Positions 33,331 to 45,040 of a stretch of DNA of 64,000 bases are shown piece by piece. A model generated the notes under the pieces. It was not told the DNA's origin. It worked only from the letters and a program-made list of their open reading frames with translations, and did not search any database. Source of the stretch: Acephala macrosclerotiorum (taxonomy: Eukaryota; Ascomycota; Leotiomycetes; Helotiales; Mollisiaceae); assembly GCA_014904845.1 (NCBI GenBank), contig MU119236.1:3758-67757 (forward strand), given 5' to 3'. The first letter of the stretch is position 1. Each line of letters starts with the position of its first letter. The translations under genes and the position numbers were made by a program.

Positions 33331-34423
33331 ATGGCGACGACTCAACGATTTCGTGCGCAAACTTGCGCCCACTGTCAGCAACTGGCAACGCTCTACTGCA
33401 CTGGGTGCAAAGACTCTCCGATCTTGAACGACGGCATCCAACCAGCCTCCTTCTGCAGTAAAGCCTGCTAGGTCTCTGGTTGGCCAATCCACAAGTCCGT
33501 ATGCAAGCGTCTCAAGATGCGCAAGATGGTTTACCGCGCCGGTGATCTATTGCAGGAGATGTTCTATGTCTATCGGGAGAACATGTTTGACAAGGGAATC
33601 GCAAAGATCGAGGATAAGAACGGGAGGATGAAGCTGTACGAGCTTGATCTAGATCGCCCAATCCAATCCACTCTTGATCTTCTTGAGCCCTTTCCACACC
33701 ACTTGGTCACCGGCTAAGAAGACAAGAAGGCAATCTTGGTTCATCTAACATGTAATGATGCCATCGGCTTCATGGACAAGCTGATCGATCATGTTCTCAA
33801 GGGTGAGTCGAATATGAAATTCTCCATATAGTAGGCGGTGAAAATGCTGATCTTTCACTGAAAAAGATGTCGCCTCTTCTTACAGTGAATACACCACCGT
33901 CTTCAAAAACCCTAAGCGCGTTCTGGTTATTGTCCTCCCTACTGGGTCAGAAGACAAGAATGTGTACCGACACGAGATCGTCGTGGTCACATTGAAGAAC
34001 ACTGAGGAGCGATATGTGATTGATCTAGCAGGTGCACAATATGGTTACTATGATCCTGTGGTACCATATAATGAGTACTTCTCTTCGCGTGTAGCGAGTC
34101 TGGAGCGCATAAGCCCGCCTGGATCGATGCGTCAATGGACCATGCGACACTCCCAAGGCGACGGACCTAAAAAGAACCACCTTTCTGCGGCAATAATGGA
34201 ATTCAACAACTCGACGAGCCATGTCTTCTTGGATATCACTGTTCGTTGGGAGACAGTTTGCAAGAAGAGCGTGAAGATGATGCTGGAAGCATCTGAAGAT
34301 GAATTTCTGAAGTCCAAAGGGCTTTTGGTGGCTACTCTTGGAAAGGCGTTGGTGGAGGTCATTGAAGAGAACAAGAAATATGTGGACGAGCAGAAGCGCC
34401 GTGCTGCCCAAGGGAAATCTTGA
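33331..34423 (+). pseudogene. MYND-finger protein gene with two nonsense codons (copy B)
   Basis: Exons join(33331..33802,33867..34423), phase kept through a 64-bp intron (GTGAGT...AAAAAG). The finger CAHCQQLATLYCTGC and FCSKAC is followed at once by TAG (33469-33471) in place of the conserved residue before VSGWPIHKSVCKRL. A second stop, TAA, lies at 33715-33717 after PHHLVTG. Downstream the frame is open (VYRHEIVVVTLKNTEERYVIDLAG, YGYYDPVVPYNEYFSSR) to 34423. It is the paralogue of copy A in opposite orientation, for example MFYVYRENMFDKGIAKIE against IFYVYREKVFNKHIVKVE. No full product is possible. Confidence 0.82.
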
Positions 34424-36003
34424 AATGGTAATGGTAATGGTAATGGAGTCGACTTGGACATCTCATGGACTGGAGTCTTTAACTTTAGAGATTTCCTTTG
34501 CTACCCGAAGTTGGCAATAAGCTTATGCACATACCCCTAGACAGTGTCATAGACAGAAATAGTGGCATTGTCAATGCAATCTTTTTCCGCGCCTCTAACG
34601 AAGATCTTTCATCCATAAAAGTTATTCCTAGTCCTCATTCAAGTGCAATACCCCAAAAGTGCCCTTATTGCCGCATGTTTAAAAGTTGCGGAGCACCAGA
34701 ACAATATTATTGATGACGCTTTCACTCTGAGGTTCTCAGCCATTGAACGCTCCCTCGAAGGATGAGCACTACCCGACCCCTGGGAACATGCCCATGGCTA
34801 AATTTAATCAAATTGGGAATGTTTTACTGCATATTTAACACACTACCTGTGGAATTTGGACCAGTCACCAGCCTTGCCAATTGACTACCTCAAGCCTCGT
34901 GATAACTCCGACGTTCAGCGCTGTCAAGCACTCGCAAACGATTAGCAAGCTCTACTAATTATTCATGGGAAGATACAGAGGGATGATGTCTGCATCTCAG
35001 CTGCTCTTACCTCCTGATTAGGCTGTGTACGGGGGACTTATAGGGCGGGGTCTCAAGATTTTCCCCCACCCACAAAGCCCCCATAGGGTGAGGATATATT
35101 ATTCCTCCACCCATAGTTCCCCCCATAGGTTCTATACAGGATAAGTAAGGCCTCATCGATATATCGCATACAGAAGAGCCCAAAACATTGATGTGTACAA
35201 ATTTCGCCACAAGGCACGGCTGTGGGCACGTAAAACAAACTATCGTTCGCTGTAGGTACTTTGTGGGATTTGAAACATTATTTGATTCACACCTTGAGAA
35301 TCGCGATGCCGAAAGCCAAAACACATGCGGAGGGCATTGCCTACAAGGCAGAAATCTATCGGTTGAGTAATATATGAGAAGGGAGGAGCAAATTGTTAAG
35401 AGGGAACAAGAGGAGAAAAGAGGAAGGAGGGAGATTGGAAAGTGAAGTGGGCTGAGGATGGGGCCGCGTATCAAGCCAGGAATCCACCGCATGTACAACG
35501 AGATCCCTGTGGCTGTTGCGTACTGCTATTAGTCGCCGTGTTGATGGCTATAATCGCTGCTACCATTTCTGAGGACGGCTAAGCACGAAAAATTTGTTGA
35601 CTCCCGCGTCGTTGAGATTGCAGAGTCCGGCGTACAGATGAGAGCCTGTTTTACCGGCTCGTAGTCGAATGAATTGGATTCCCAGACTTCAAAAGTGTTT
35701 GATACTTAGCACAACACACGTACAACAGGGTGTAATGGTAAGTTCGAAGTGTTAGTCGGAGACGCCCTCGTAGTCTCGAAAGGTTGCTGTCATGATGCCA
35801 GCCCTGACCCAACCGAGGTATTAGCCGAGGGAGCCACAGCCAGCCTTCAATTCACTGTCTGTAAATCATGAATTTGAACAACTCTATGGAAGGCGAGTAA
35901 GGATATAAAATGTAGTAATTGAGCGCTAACAGAAGGCGCTATGAATAGTTTTCGTCTACGTTGAATCAAGTGACTAAAACCGCTGATAGCACGTGATAAC
36001 AAC
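34424..36003. other. Intergenic, no gene recognised
   Basis: A pair of imperfect direct repeats of about 27 bp (CCACCCA...CCCCCATAGG) lies at 35065-35130. Frames on the minus strand at 35007-35498 read through this repeat and have no motif. Confidence 0.5.
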
Positions 36004-37842
36004 TCATGGATCTTGCGCGCACTCCTGACCCCATAGTTCATGGCAAACAGCAGTGTAGTTACTAGAGACGTCCATGTAGTAGAAGATATCCATGTCATCA
36101 TCTGTGCCAATGAACCCTGGGTTACGAGAGTCCAAGGGCAAATCTTCAAGTTTCAGCATACGCGGAACTTGGGTACCTAGTCAATGTCAGTCTAGGCTCC
36201 AAGGTATACTGATAATTATCTTAATACCCTCAGTATACTATACTCGTCAAACATAGCATCGAAGTTGAAACAAGGCTTTAGAGTGTCGTTACTGAATAGC
36301 CTCAACTGCTCCTCATAGAATGTCCCGTTGTATCTGGTCAACGATTAGAACTCGTTGACACAGATTTAGAATCAAGACTTACCTGTTCCCAAAAGGAGGC
36401 ACATCAGCCGGAGCGCGAACCGCGTTCCTGTTTGATCCTCCTGGCGTGAAAGCTCCTAAGTACTTCACTCCCCACTCAGCGGCCTGCGCCTTTCCAAGCA
36501 GCAACTCGTTTTGCAACGACCAGTCCAGATCTGAAATTGAGCTAAAAGCCCCTATGGGCCAAGGCTGCAAGCACTGCACTTGTTGAATATGCACTCCAGT
36601 ATCCTGTTGGGTCGTTCGCAGGATTCTTATAATCCAGCCAATTATGGGGAAAGCCAATGATGATCCAAGGATTCTCGTCTGCCGCTTGATAATCCTGAAT
36701 AATTGTCTGGAATTTGGAGTCTGTGAGGCCGTCGGGATTGATTTCTACTCCCCAGATCTCGATCACTGGACGGCCGTCTTGGTAGATGTAGCTGGGGCTT
36801 TAAAAGAGAGGGGCAAGGACATTGACGTAGTCTGCTTCTAGGATTGGGGTGTAAAATAAGCTTGGCTTTAATACCGGTATCGTCGGTATTGATAAGAATC
36901 GATGCTAGAATCGTAAGAAATCGATTTTTAACCACTTCTAGCGAAAATTATATTTCGGATTTTTTTACGAATACGAAATCAATACAAATTTTTTTTTAAA
37001 TAATTTATTAATATTTTTATATTAAAATTTAAAATTTAAAAAATATATATATATTTAATAATTATAAAAAAAAATTATAAAAAACAATAAATAATTAAAA
37101 TAAACGAAAAATCAATATTAATATTAAAAAAAAATTCGATTCCTTGCAATACTTAATTAATATTAGCGGGAATCGATTTTGTATTAATGCTTTAAATATT
37201 AAAGCCAAGCCTAGTATAGATAAAAAGGTCCCAGTCTACTGGTTTGCCATTGAAGTTGTATTCTATTGCGAAGTATTTGCCGTATTTCTCAGCCATTTCT
37301 CTGATTATATTGAGGACCTGTTCCATTGTTAATGTCGGACAATGAAATATTAAACCATCGATCTTATATTTCACCATGCATTGAAAATGTGCTTCGATGA
37401 CGGAAGTGCAGTATCTTGCGAATAGATTCGCATGTTGACTATTTGCAAGGATAAAATTGGTATCAAAAAGACATTCTTCAGCGTAGTCCGCGACGTATGG
37501 TAGTATATCCGTCAAGACTCAATGAATTAGCTAAACTTCCAGGTGCCTTCAGTCATGGGAACTTACCTCTCTGGCCATCTGCGGGTTTGTGGTCAAACAT
37601 TAACATAGTAACAGGGCTGGAGTTGGAAATTATATCATGGATGAATGTGGCTGTACACAGATTATTATCATCGTCAGTAATGCAGGCCAGAATCTCTTTT
37701 GCGTTGACTAAGTATGTCCACATGGCGCTCCATCTCGGCTTTGGATGTGTGTGGTAAAGGTAGTCGTTGGCGATAGTGGGCTTGCGAAGCTTGCACAAGC
37801 AATACTCAAGAAGTTGAGTATGCGCTTAAATGTATTTTGCAT
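36004..37842 (-). pseudogene. GH99-like (xylosidase/arabinosidase-type) glycoside hydrolase relic, split by an insertion
   Basis: The trace on the minus strand starts at a signal peptide (MQNTFKRILNFLSIACASFAS, 37842). It continues ILPYVADYAEECLFDTNF, CMVKYKIDGLIFHCPTL and EMAEKYGKYFAIEYNFNG. After the inserted element it resumes with LEADYVNVLAPLF-stop-SPSY, DGRPVIEIWGVEINPDGL, WIIIGFPHNWL, LLLGKAQAAEWGVKYLG, PPFGNRYNGTFYEEQL and a C-terminus MDIFYYMDV, ending HELWGQECAQDP. These blocks occur in this order in fungal and bacterial GH99-like WbsX-related hydrolases, where IDGVFLQRF, FAIMYDISG and PVVSLWG are the equivalents. A TAA interrupts the frame just after the insertion, and the first exon changes frame after the signal peptide. 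It is clearly not functional. Confidence 0.75.
36859..37211. mobile_element. AT-rich TIR element inserted in the glycoside-hydrolase gene
   Basis: The ends read [A/G]GCTTGGCTTTAATA facing TATTAAAGCCAAGCC, flanked by TA on both sides (36857-36858 and 37212-37213). The roughly 350-bp interior is mostly A/T with an internal CGATTTT pair. It has no coding capacity. The composition fits a RIP-mutated MITE. Confidence 0.8.
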
Positions 37843-38455
37843 CGTGGAGATTGTTTGCCTTGCCTGTCAAGCTTGTATAGAGGAATACGCCTAGATCTTT
37901 AGCAAAGTCCCGGAAGAAAAGCGGAGTTGGTACTTCGAGTAGTTCTTACTAGAATTCAATGCAGTGATCTGTTGAAATATGTCGTGGGGGAGAATGTTTA
38001 ATAAAATGATCTGTAATTGCCGTGTGTGGACACATTATAAAAATTCTCAAAAAAACACAAATATTAAAAAATTTATACACCTTGACAAACATAAATACTA
38101 ATCTGAATAACAATACCTAGATATAAGGGACTCAGCCACGAGAACAGACTATGTTCAAAAGCAAGTATGTTAATCATGACAGAAATAGCGATCTCAGTCA
38201 GCATATCAAGCTCCTATCAAGTTGTGAGCTTAAATTTCGGGAATGAAAATCGAAAGAGGGGCAGTCCGAATGGCCGTCATGTCATGTCTGGAATGATATA
38301 GTGCTTGAGAAGAGGTAGTACTTCAGATCAAGTAGGGATTTACCTTCAAAACTATTCATAGTGACTTTGGGGAATCTTAATCCAGCAAGTTTGCGTAACT
38401 AGCATCGATATTATCCTCCAGGCACAATATGACCGAGTTTCATGTTACTATATAG
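37843..38455. other. Intergenic, AT-rich
   Basis: Nothing was recognised. It probably includes the old promoter of the decayed hydrolase. Confidence 0.5.
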
Positions 38456-38917
38456 CTAGCATTTCTCTATCGTTTTTCTTTCCAGAGCCCTCTCCACACC
38501 CTTAACATTGAAATTGGCCATTGAACTGGTAAAGCGTCCCCCCAGTAGAATCCACAGGAACATAAGTACTTCCAAGATTCCCAGAATCATCAACGAGAGG
38601 ATGACTCCAAATACTGTTATAAGCAAATATAATGCCAAGATTTTCTGCCTTGGGATCTTTGCCCTTGCCCCCTTCCATTTACTATCAACATAGAGGACAA
38701 GGTAGTCAGGGAGTTCGGAGCTGAAGCTGTAGCCGCCTGGCGACGCAAGCTGGTCTCTAGAGATAGAGTCGACGTAACCGGTTTGGAGGCAGTTTTGATC
38801 GAATACGTACAACTTAACGATTGGATTCGAGCCTCCGTACGGAATATAATTAAGCATGGTACAGGTGCACATGTTTGGGACAGGACTGCAGACCCTGGTT
38901 GACTCATTTGGTGCATA
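38456..38917 (-). CDS. Hypothetical Cys-containing protein fragment, uncertain
   Basis: An exon-like open stretch begins after a CTAG acceptor at 38918 and runs 153 codons. It reads STRVCSPVPNMCTCTML, then VKLYVFDQNCLQTGYVDS and YSFSSELPDYLVLYVDSKW, then a strongly hydrophobic segment (LLITVFGVILSLMILGILEVLMF is about 23 residues within it) that may be a membrane helix or an unrecognised intron. No 5' exon or signal peptide could be assigned. I do not recognise the family. Cysteine spacing suggests an extracellular part. Confidence 0.35.
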   Translation of the reverse strand, partial: YAPNESTRVCSPVPNMCTCTMLNYIPYGGSNPIVKLYVFDQNCLQTGYVDSISRDQLASPGGYSFSSELPDYLVLYVDSKWKGARAKIPRQKILALYLLITVFGVILSLMILGILEVLMFLWILLGGRFTSSMANFNVKGVERALERKTIEKC

Positions 38918-40363
38918 CTAGATATAAACACTGGCTATCTGCCTCGAGCACGAAGTTCTGTTGTCAGACTCTCCCAGTACGCTGCATCGGCCTGCGAGCA
39001 AGGCCCTGAGAAAGCATGCTCCGGACTTTTATGCCAAAAAATGGGTAAGAGCATAGACAGCTGAGAAGGGCCTCTGATTGCGTGCTCTCATTTGCGACTG
39101 GGTCTGCTAAGAATGAGAGCAAGGGGGGCAATTTGAGGCTCGGCGCAGCACGGCAAGCTAAAAATCCACTCCTCATTTCCCAGAGAGCTTCAATCCTTTA
39201 AAGGGTTTCTACCTCTCTCCTCTCTTGCCTGTGCCTGCACACCCGCCCACGCCTATTATGCTTACGCATAAGGACCTACCCAAACGAAACTTTTGATTTT
39301 AGAACGATTCCTTTTATCCGTTTTTTAATATTGATATTCAAGAAAATAGACTTTAAAGCACGTCCAAAGCACGTTTAACAACTTTTTTTTTAATCGACCC
39401 GAAGTATCCCGAAAACATTCCGAAAAACAAGGGCCCTTACAAGTGTTCGAAACCTTCTCGGGTGGTTTTAACCTTTGATTTTAACCCTTAAAGTGGCTTT
39501 AAACCTTGTTTTTCACCCCTACAAAAGCATACGGAAGCTCATTTACCCCCTTCACGTAATTTCAAAGCCTTTATGAAAGTCATAAAACCATTGTAAAGGC
39601 TTAAAGCGGATATTTCAAGCTCTATAGTTGGTTCTTCAAAAAGTTTGGAGTGAAAGCTGGAGCACTGCTTTCGTAGGGAAGGGAATGCTGAAGTAGATTC
39701 TTAAATCGTTACGAAGTCGATGATGGCATGGGTGATGACATGCGAAATCGAGAAGCACATGATGCAGACCTCGTAGGGCTGTTGTCTGAAGGCTGGAGTC
39801 CGACTTTGATGGTTTCTTTGTGGAACTTGGTGGGTTTGACTTCTCCTTCACTTTTCGTGATACGTGTTGTAAGTTTTCAAACGGTTTACAGGGATAAAGA
39901 AGCAGCATTTATTTCTACCACGATTTCCTCGAATAATAAGGAAAGAATGACTGAGCCGCTATATACACTCAGACTCAACCGAGTTAATGTGAGTCACTAC
40001 AAAAAATTGTTTACATCTCACTGAGGACCCTCCGTAAGTGAGTCTTGGGGGTGTTTTGTCTTAGCAGAACTTCTGCCAATGAGTTTTTGATTTTTAGATC
40101 CCGGTTCTTGTTGCTGGGGTACTATTATACTAAAAATGACATAAAAGGTGAAGGCTCTGAATGACTATCCCACGCAGAAACGGATTTGAAAGTTCATTGG
40201 AATATATAATGAGAAATCTAAGAACGAGGAGTAACCTTAACCGCGTACTAGGAAAGAAAATAAAGCAATTTTAGTGAGAACGAGCATCAGCATTGTGTAT
40301 ATTGCGAGCTAAGACCACAATTCCACTTGCAAAATTAGCACCAAAACCAGTATCGTGACTCCC
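38918..40363. other. Intergenic, T/A-rich from about 39290
   Basis: Long T runs and TTTAAA words occur between 39290 and 39620. The frames at 39636-40024 have no motif. No repeat boundary was found. Confidence 0.5.
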
Positions 40364-42189
40364 TTACTCCAAAACAATCCTCATATTTCCCCTCCCATCC
40401 TCCGGAGCCGGAAACCCCAAATCCTTCTTCATATCCGTATCCCTTCTATCCGTTTCCCACAACCTCATACCCTTCACCTCCACTACCTTCCCCCCATCAT
40501 CCTTCTCCAGTGTCAAGAAAGTCCTCGCCACTATTGCGATTGATAGATATAGCTCCATGTGAGCAAGTGGCCAGCCCAGGCAGTTCCGCGTTCCTTTTGA
40601 GAAAGGCATTAAGTACTTAGTGCTAGCTTCTGGGATTCCTGAGGGGCGAGAGGGGAGGTGGTAGGGAGTAGCAGGTGGGGGTGAGGGGAGCCAGCGTTCG
40701 GGGATGAAGGACCAGGGTTCTGGGTAGACGGTGGGGGAGTGGTGGATTAGGGGATAGTGCATGCTAAGTGCAGTCTATAGAACAATCAGTTGAAGGGCGG
40801 CGGGAACATGGATGATGGAGCTTACATTTGGTGGGATGGTCCACTTCCCGAGCTGAAGAGTTTCAGTTGGCGCTGAGCGAGTGAGTCGGTATGAGACCCC
40901 TGAAATCAAGCGCAGTGTTTCTTGCACCACTCCAGTCTGAAGTGAAGAAGCGTTAGTATGTCCTACAGGGTCTAGGAGATTGACTTACAAGATAAGGCAG
41001 CTGCTCTAGTTGGGCTGTAGCAAGAGGTTTGTTAATATCTGGCATAGCATACTGGAGCTCTTCAAGTAGCGCAGTAAGCCTCTCTTGATCAAGCAAAAGG
41101 TAGACAAAAGCAGCGGATATTGCACCAGCAGTAGTTACTGTCCCAGCAGCAAGCAGCAATTGAGCCTCCTGCCAGAGTCTATCCACACTCTTGTCACTTT
41201 CAGGCAAAGACTGATTGTCCAAAAGCTCTTGGAAGATCGTGCGATGCTTGACATTCAGGAAGTCGCTCTTCGTTGACATCGTCTCTTGGATCTTTTTGAT
41301 GCAGTGCTACAACTTCACGTCAGCAACAGAACTATGAATACAGGAGAATGAATGATACTCGTTTCATGAGATTGAACTTTGCCATCCCAGGCCCAAAAAC
41401 ACCCTCCATCACTCTATCCGGCAACGCATCAAGAACTTTTGGAAGCCATTGAGCATTCACGGTGATATGCGTGTTATCAGTCAGCGCATCCGTCGCCTCC
41501 ATAACCACCCTATTAAACCCCTCCGCCTCAATATAATTCTCACTAATCCCAAAACAATACTCTGCAATAATATCACTCGTCAGCGCCCCAAAAGCTGGCC
41601 TCATCGGTATCGGTTCACCAGTCTTTTGGTATCGACGAAAGACGGAGATTAGACGAGAGATTTTGTCGAGAATCAAGGGCTCGAGTTTGCGGAGGGAAGA
41701 GGTGGAGAAGTATGGTGCGAGGGCGTTGCGGCGGAGACGATGGATGTCGTGGTGGATGGTGCCGAATGTGGAGTCAACATTGGAGAATGCGTGGGACCAG
41801 GTTGGGGGTTTGTCGCGGCGGGATGGGGAGCTGGCGAAAAGGACGTCGTAGAAATCTGGGTCGATGACATGGAGTTCATGAGGACTAATTCTGATGATAG
41901 GGCTATCTGGAATCTGGGTCAATAGAGTGACGTGGAGAATGATGGGGGACGACGTGCCATATTCCTCGTGTAGTTCTTTGATCTTGTAGATGTATTGGCC
42001 ACTTCCAGAAATCACGTCGTAGTAGAACATGTACCCGTAGGTGAGACCTGCCAGCTTTGGACCTGGAAACTTCGCATACTTGCTGAAGTAAAGTCGATGA
42101 ATGGCAACACCGACGCAATAAATAATCCATCCAACTGACAAAGTGAGTAGAATTTTGGTTGCAGACCACTGATCAAAATTTGGAAGCAT
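40364..42189 (-). CDS. Cytochrome P450 monooxygenase
   Basis: Four exons, complement(40364..40774, 40826..40936, 40989..41306, 41359..42189), 556 residues, phase kept. It has an N-terminal membrane anchor (LLTLSVGWIIYCVGVAI), KYAKFPGPKLAG, the C-helix region HHDIHRLRRNALAPYFS, I-helix AAGTVTTAG (330-338), ExxR as ETLR (389-392), PERW and the heme loop PFSKGTRNCLGWPLA with ligand Cys485. All parts needed for activity are present. The I-helix lacks the usual acidic residue before Thr (AGTVT instead of AGxDT/ET), which is common in trichodiene-oxygenase-like and other secondary-metabolism P450s. It is ER-anchored and needs a P450 reductase. It has no biosynthetic partner in the window, so its substrate is open. 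Confidence 0.93.
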
Positions 42190-42996
42190 CGTGATGGCTT
42201 TTCTATGCGTTGGAGAATTGGGGTCCTCGAAGGTTCATACCTCTGGGCAGACATGCCTTTATGTGCTCGGACAGACAGACTTATCTTACTCGATTGGGGA
42301 AACGCTTGAACTCAGCTCAAGCATACTTCGTATCTACTCTAGTGGCTGTAGCGAGACCGGGGGCGGGAAGGGGTGTTTAAACCGATTTAGGTGATTTTCT
42401 GGCCTGTGCAAGCCTAAAACACCCCTGCCTCGCTACAGCTATTAGGGTAGATACGTTGTACTGTATTAATTTGTCGTGATGATGCAAAACTCAACCCTTG
42501 AACCCGGACATATTTGCACAACATCCATGGCACACGAGCGTTTCGTAAATTTGTGTTTGGAAACAGATGCACCATTTCTGGTTAAATGCTGATCTTACTC
42601 TTAAAAAGCGGGGCCTCCGGGATACCCCGCTGTGCTCGCGTGCTGCGTGGCATTGTGGCGGTGAAAAATTCGGGGATAGTACATGCTGCCCTTACTATCC
42701 AGCTCTATGTCGGCTTGAAACCCGACATAGGCGTGAAAACCAAGGGAGGGACCGTGCGAAAGGTGTTAGGGTGCACGTGATATCCTCTATATATCTTCAT
42801 TCTCACCGCTCTTTGGATTATCATCCTTAATATATCACCCCTTCAGACCATTATAAAAGGCATGTTCGGAACTGGGAATAATTATCCATAGCCGAATGAA
42901 CGCGAAGAAGTTTTGAAAATGCCATACTCCACTTGAGGTAAGACTTTCTCCTCCCACAACCCCAATGAAGCCTTGCTGGAGAGGGACACGTCCTTA
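42190..42996. other. Intergenic with a foldback element and hairpins
   Basis: Besides the element at 42329-42455, short hairpins lie at 42607-42633 (GCGGGG/CCCCGC) and 42703-42732 (CTATGTCGG/CCGACATAG). Confidence 0.6.
42329..42455. mobile_element. Small foldback MITE-like element
   Basis: The arm beginning CGTATCTACTCTAGTGGCTG pairs with the end CTACAGCTATTAGGGTAGAT through to 42455. The inner GGGGTGTTT/AAACACCCC pairs as well. Mismatches in the outer arms are mostly C/T or G/A. The whole 127 bp would form one long hairpin. Confidence 0.75.
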
Positions 42997-44779
42997 CTAG
43001 TAGTGGAAGTTCTCATCGTATTCGTCCTCACCGTCGAAATCGCTTCCTCCAGAGGCATAGTCATGAAGGTCCTCATAGTCGTCGATAAAATCCTCATCCT
43101 CGTCCTCGTCCTCATCATCCGTATCTTCCTCGCCCTCGACTTCGTATGATAGCATGGCCTGCTCCATAAGTAGATCAGGATACTTCTCCATTCCGCCGGC
43201 CTTTTCTGCCAAACCCTCAACAAGCCTTACCAAAGCGGTATTATCTGGCTCGTGTTTGCTCCAGAGGCTATGTAAAAATTCCCATTCTCTTCCGATCCAT
43301 GCTTTCAGGTGAAATGACGAACCACCTCTGGCATACGAGCAGTTAGAAGGGTTGAGATACTCTAGCTTGTTGCATTTCTGAAGATGATCGAAGACTTCGT
43401 CCCACGAACCGGAAGTCAACTCAGTGTCTTGGATCCAGAGCCTCGATAATGTTGAAGGAAGAAGCAATTCGATGAGCTTGGATGCACTAACAGTCATTCG
43501 GTGCAGGAAGAAGGAGCTGAGGTTCGAAGTGCTCAATGTTAAAAGGTCGCAATCAAGTCTGTGTGTGCTCTCTAGTGCTAGAGTATCAAGGTTGGGACAT
43601 TGGGCGGCGATTTCGAACATCCAATGGGCGTGTTCTCTGTTTGGAAACTGTTCTTGGAGGTCAGATAAAGGATAATCATCGTCTCCATCGTGGGTCTCGT
43701 CGGCATATATCAAGTATTCACGCGATCCCCCGGGTCCTGTTGCATCTGCAACTGCGAGAAACAATTTCTTTAACTGTAGCAACAGCGATGCAGGAAGCAC
43801 CTGGCGAAGAGCCTTGTAGTTGTGCGAGCATGGAAGGGACAGCCTCAATTCAGTAAGATGAGGGAAGAAAGAGGACTTTGAGAGAGCCCGGCAGAGCTTA
43901 GCCATGAAGAAGGTAAGGTGCATAGCGTCGACACGGTCGGCACGCGCATGTCCACCCGGTACACCGAAATCAAACGTGAACCGACTTGCCCATTGTCCTG
44001 TGTAGATGTCGAGACTCCTAAGTTCTGACGTCGAAGAAATGTCCTTGGAAAAATCGGTTATGTACGCGGTTGTAGAATTGAGGTGGTTCTCGTATTCGGT
44101 TTGTGATTCCTCAAGGAGTGTTGACGACGTGAAGGCCGGTCCTAGATTGATCTTGAGGTGCTTGAGATGCTTGGGTGGACGACCTGAGCAGGGCAAATTA
44201 GACGCGAAAGCCCACCACGGATTTGGGTTGCCGGGTACCCAAATACCATGCGTAGAGCGGAAGAGAACTGCCCTAGCAGCAATGTCGAAGCGCTTCGACA
44301 CCAAACGAAGATCGCGTAGCGTCTTTATTTCGGGCTTAGATTTTCGATCGTACCAGGCTGTAATCAGATCGTAATTGAAGAATGGGGAAATCATCCTTGG
44401 TGCGCGTCTGCTCGGCGCTTGGTATGGGATGACGGCTTCGAACTGAGCGGCAATCTAGGTTGCGTGGTTAGCAGATGAGGGGTTCCCCCGAGCAGGGCAC
44501 TAAACGAAATCGCACCTCATCGTAAATCTCCTGCGGCAGCGCTCGCATGATCTCGGCCGAGTCGCGCATCGTTGCGATCAAGAGAAACACTCTCGGAACA
44601 CACCTTCTTTGAGGTTGTTGTATGGTTGAATTTGCGAGTCCTTGTTGAGAAGTTGTTTGTGTTGAAGTTGAAGTTGGAGGACGATACCGAATAAATGGGT
44701 CCGGGGTTTGGCGAGGTGCGTTTGAAATTAGGCGGCAATCACCTGATAGAGGACAAACCTTCCTGTCAGAGGTCTTCAT
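42997..44779 (-). CDS. F-box/LRR-like protein with acidic tail
   Basis: Two exons, complement(42997..44454, 44516..44779), 573 residues, joined in phase by a 61-bp intron (GTGCGA...CCTAG). The F-box-like start is MRALPQEIYDEI, then TLRDLRLVSKRFDIAARAVLF. It is followed by leucine-rich stretches (HLKHLKINLGP, HLTELRLSLPC, LDTLALEST) typical of substrate-recognition subunits of SCF ubiquitin ligases. The last 60 residues are almost all Asp/Glu (EGEEDTDDEDEDEDEDF). The first exon could start at the upstream Met (44779) or at the MRDSAEIM Met; both are in frame. The substrate is unknown. Confidence 0.8.
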
Positions 44780-45040
44780 CTTGGTACCTATGTAATCATT
44801 GATGGGTGTGCTCTTTTTCGTTCCCTTGTTAAGTTCATTGCCTGGTGGCTACTTTGAATAGACACTCAATTTGTGAAAGTCTGAGTTCAAGTTTCATCTT
44901 TTTAGAAGCAGAATAATGACCTGAAGTACGCAACAGTTTTTTTTTTTGGACATCGATAGGCTTCTCGTGCAAGTTTTATTTCCTAGACAGCTCGAATGCC
45001 AGTCCCCTCACATCCTCAAACTTTCAAACAACAAAGTCAC

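Noticed and set aside
35007..35498. 163-codon minus-strand frame
   Set aside because: Passes through an imperfect direct repeat, no motif, no supporting splice structure.
42567..42830. Frames across the hairpin region
   Set aside because: Sequence is dominated by short inverted repeats; no protein family.
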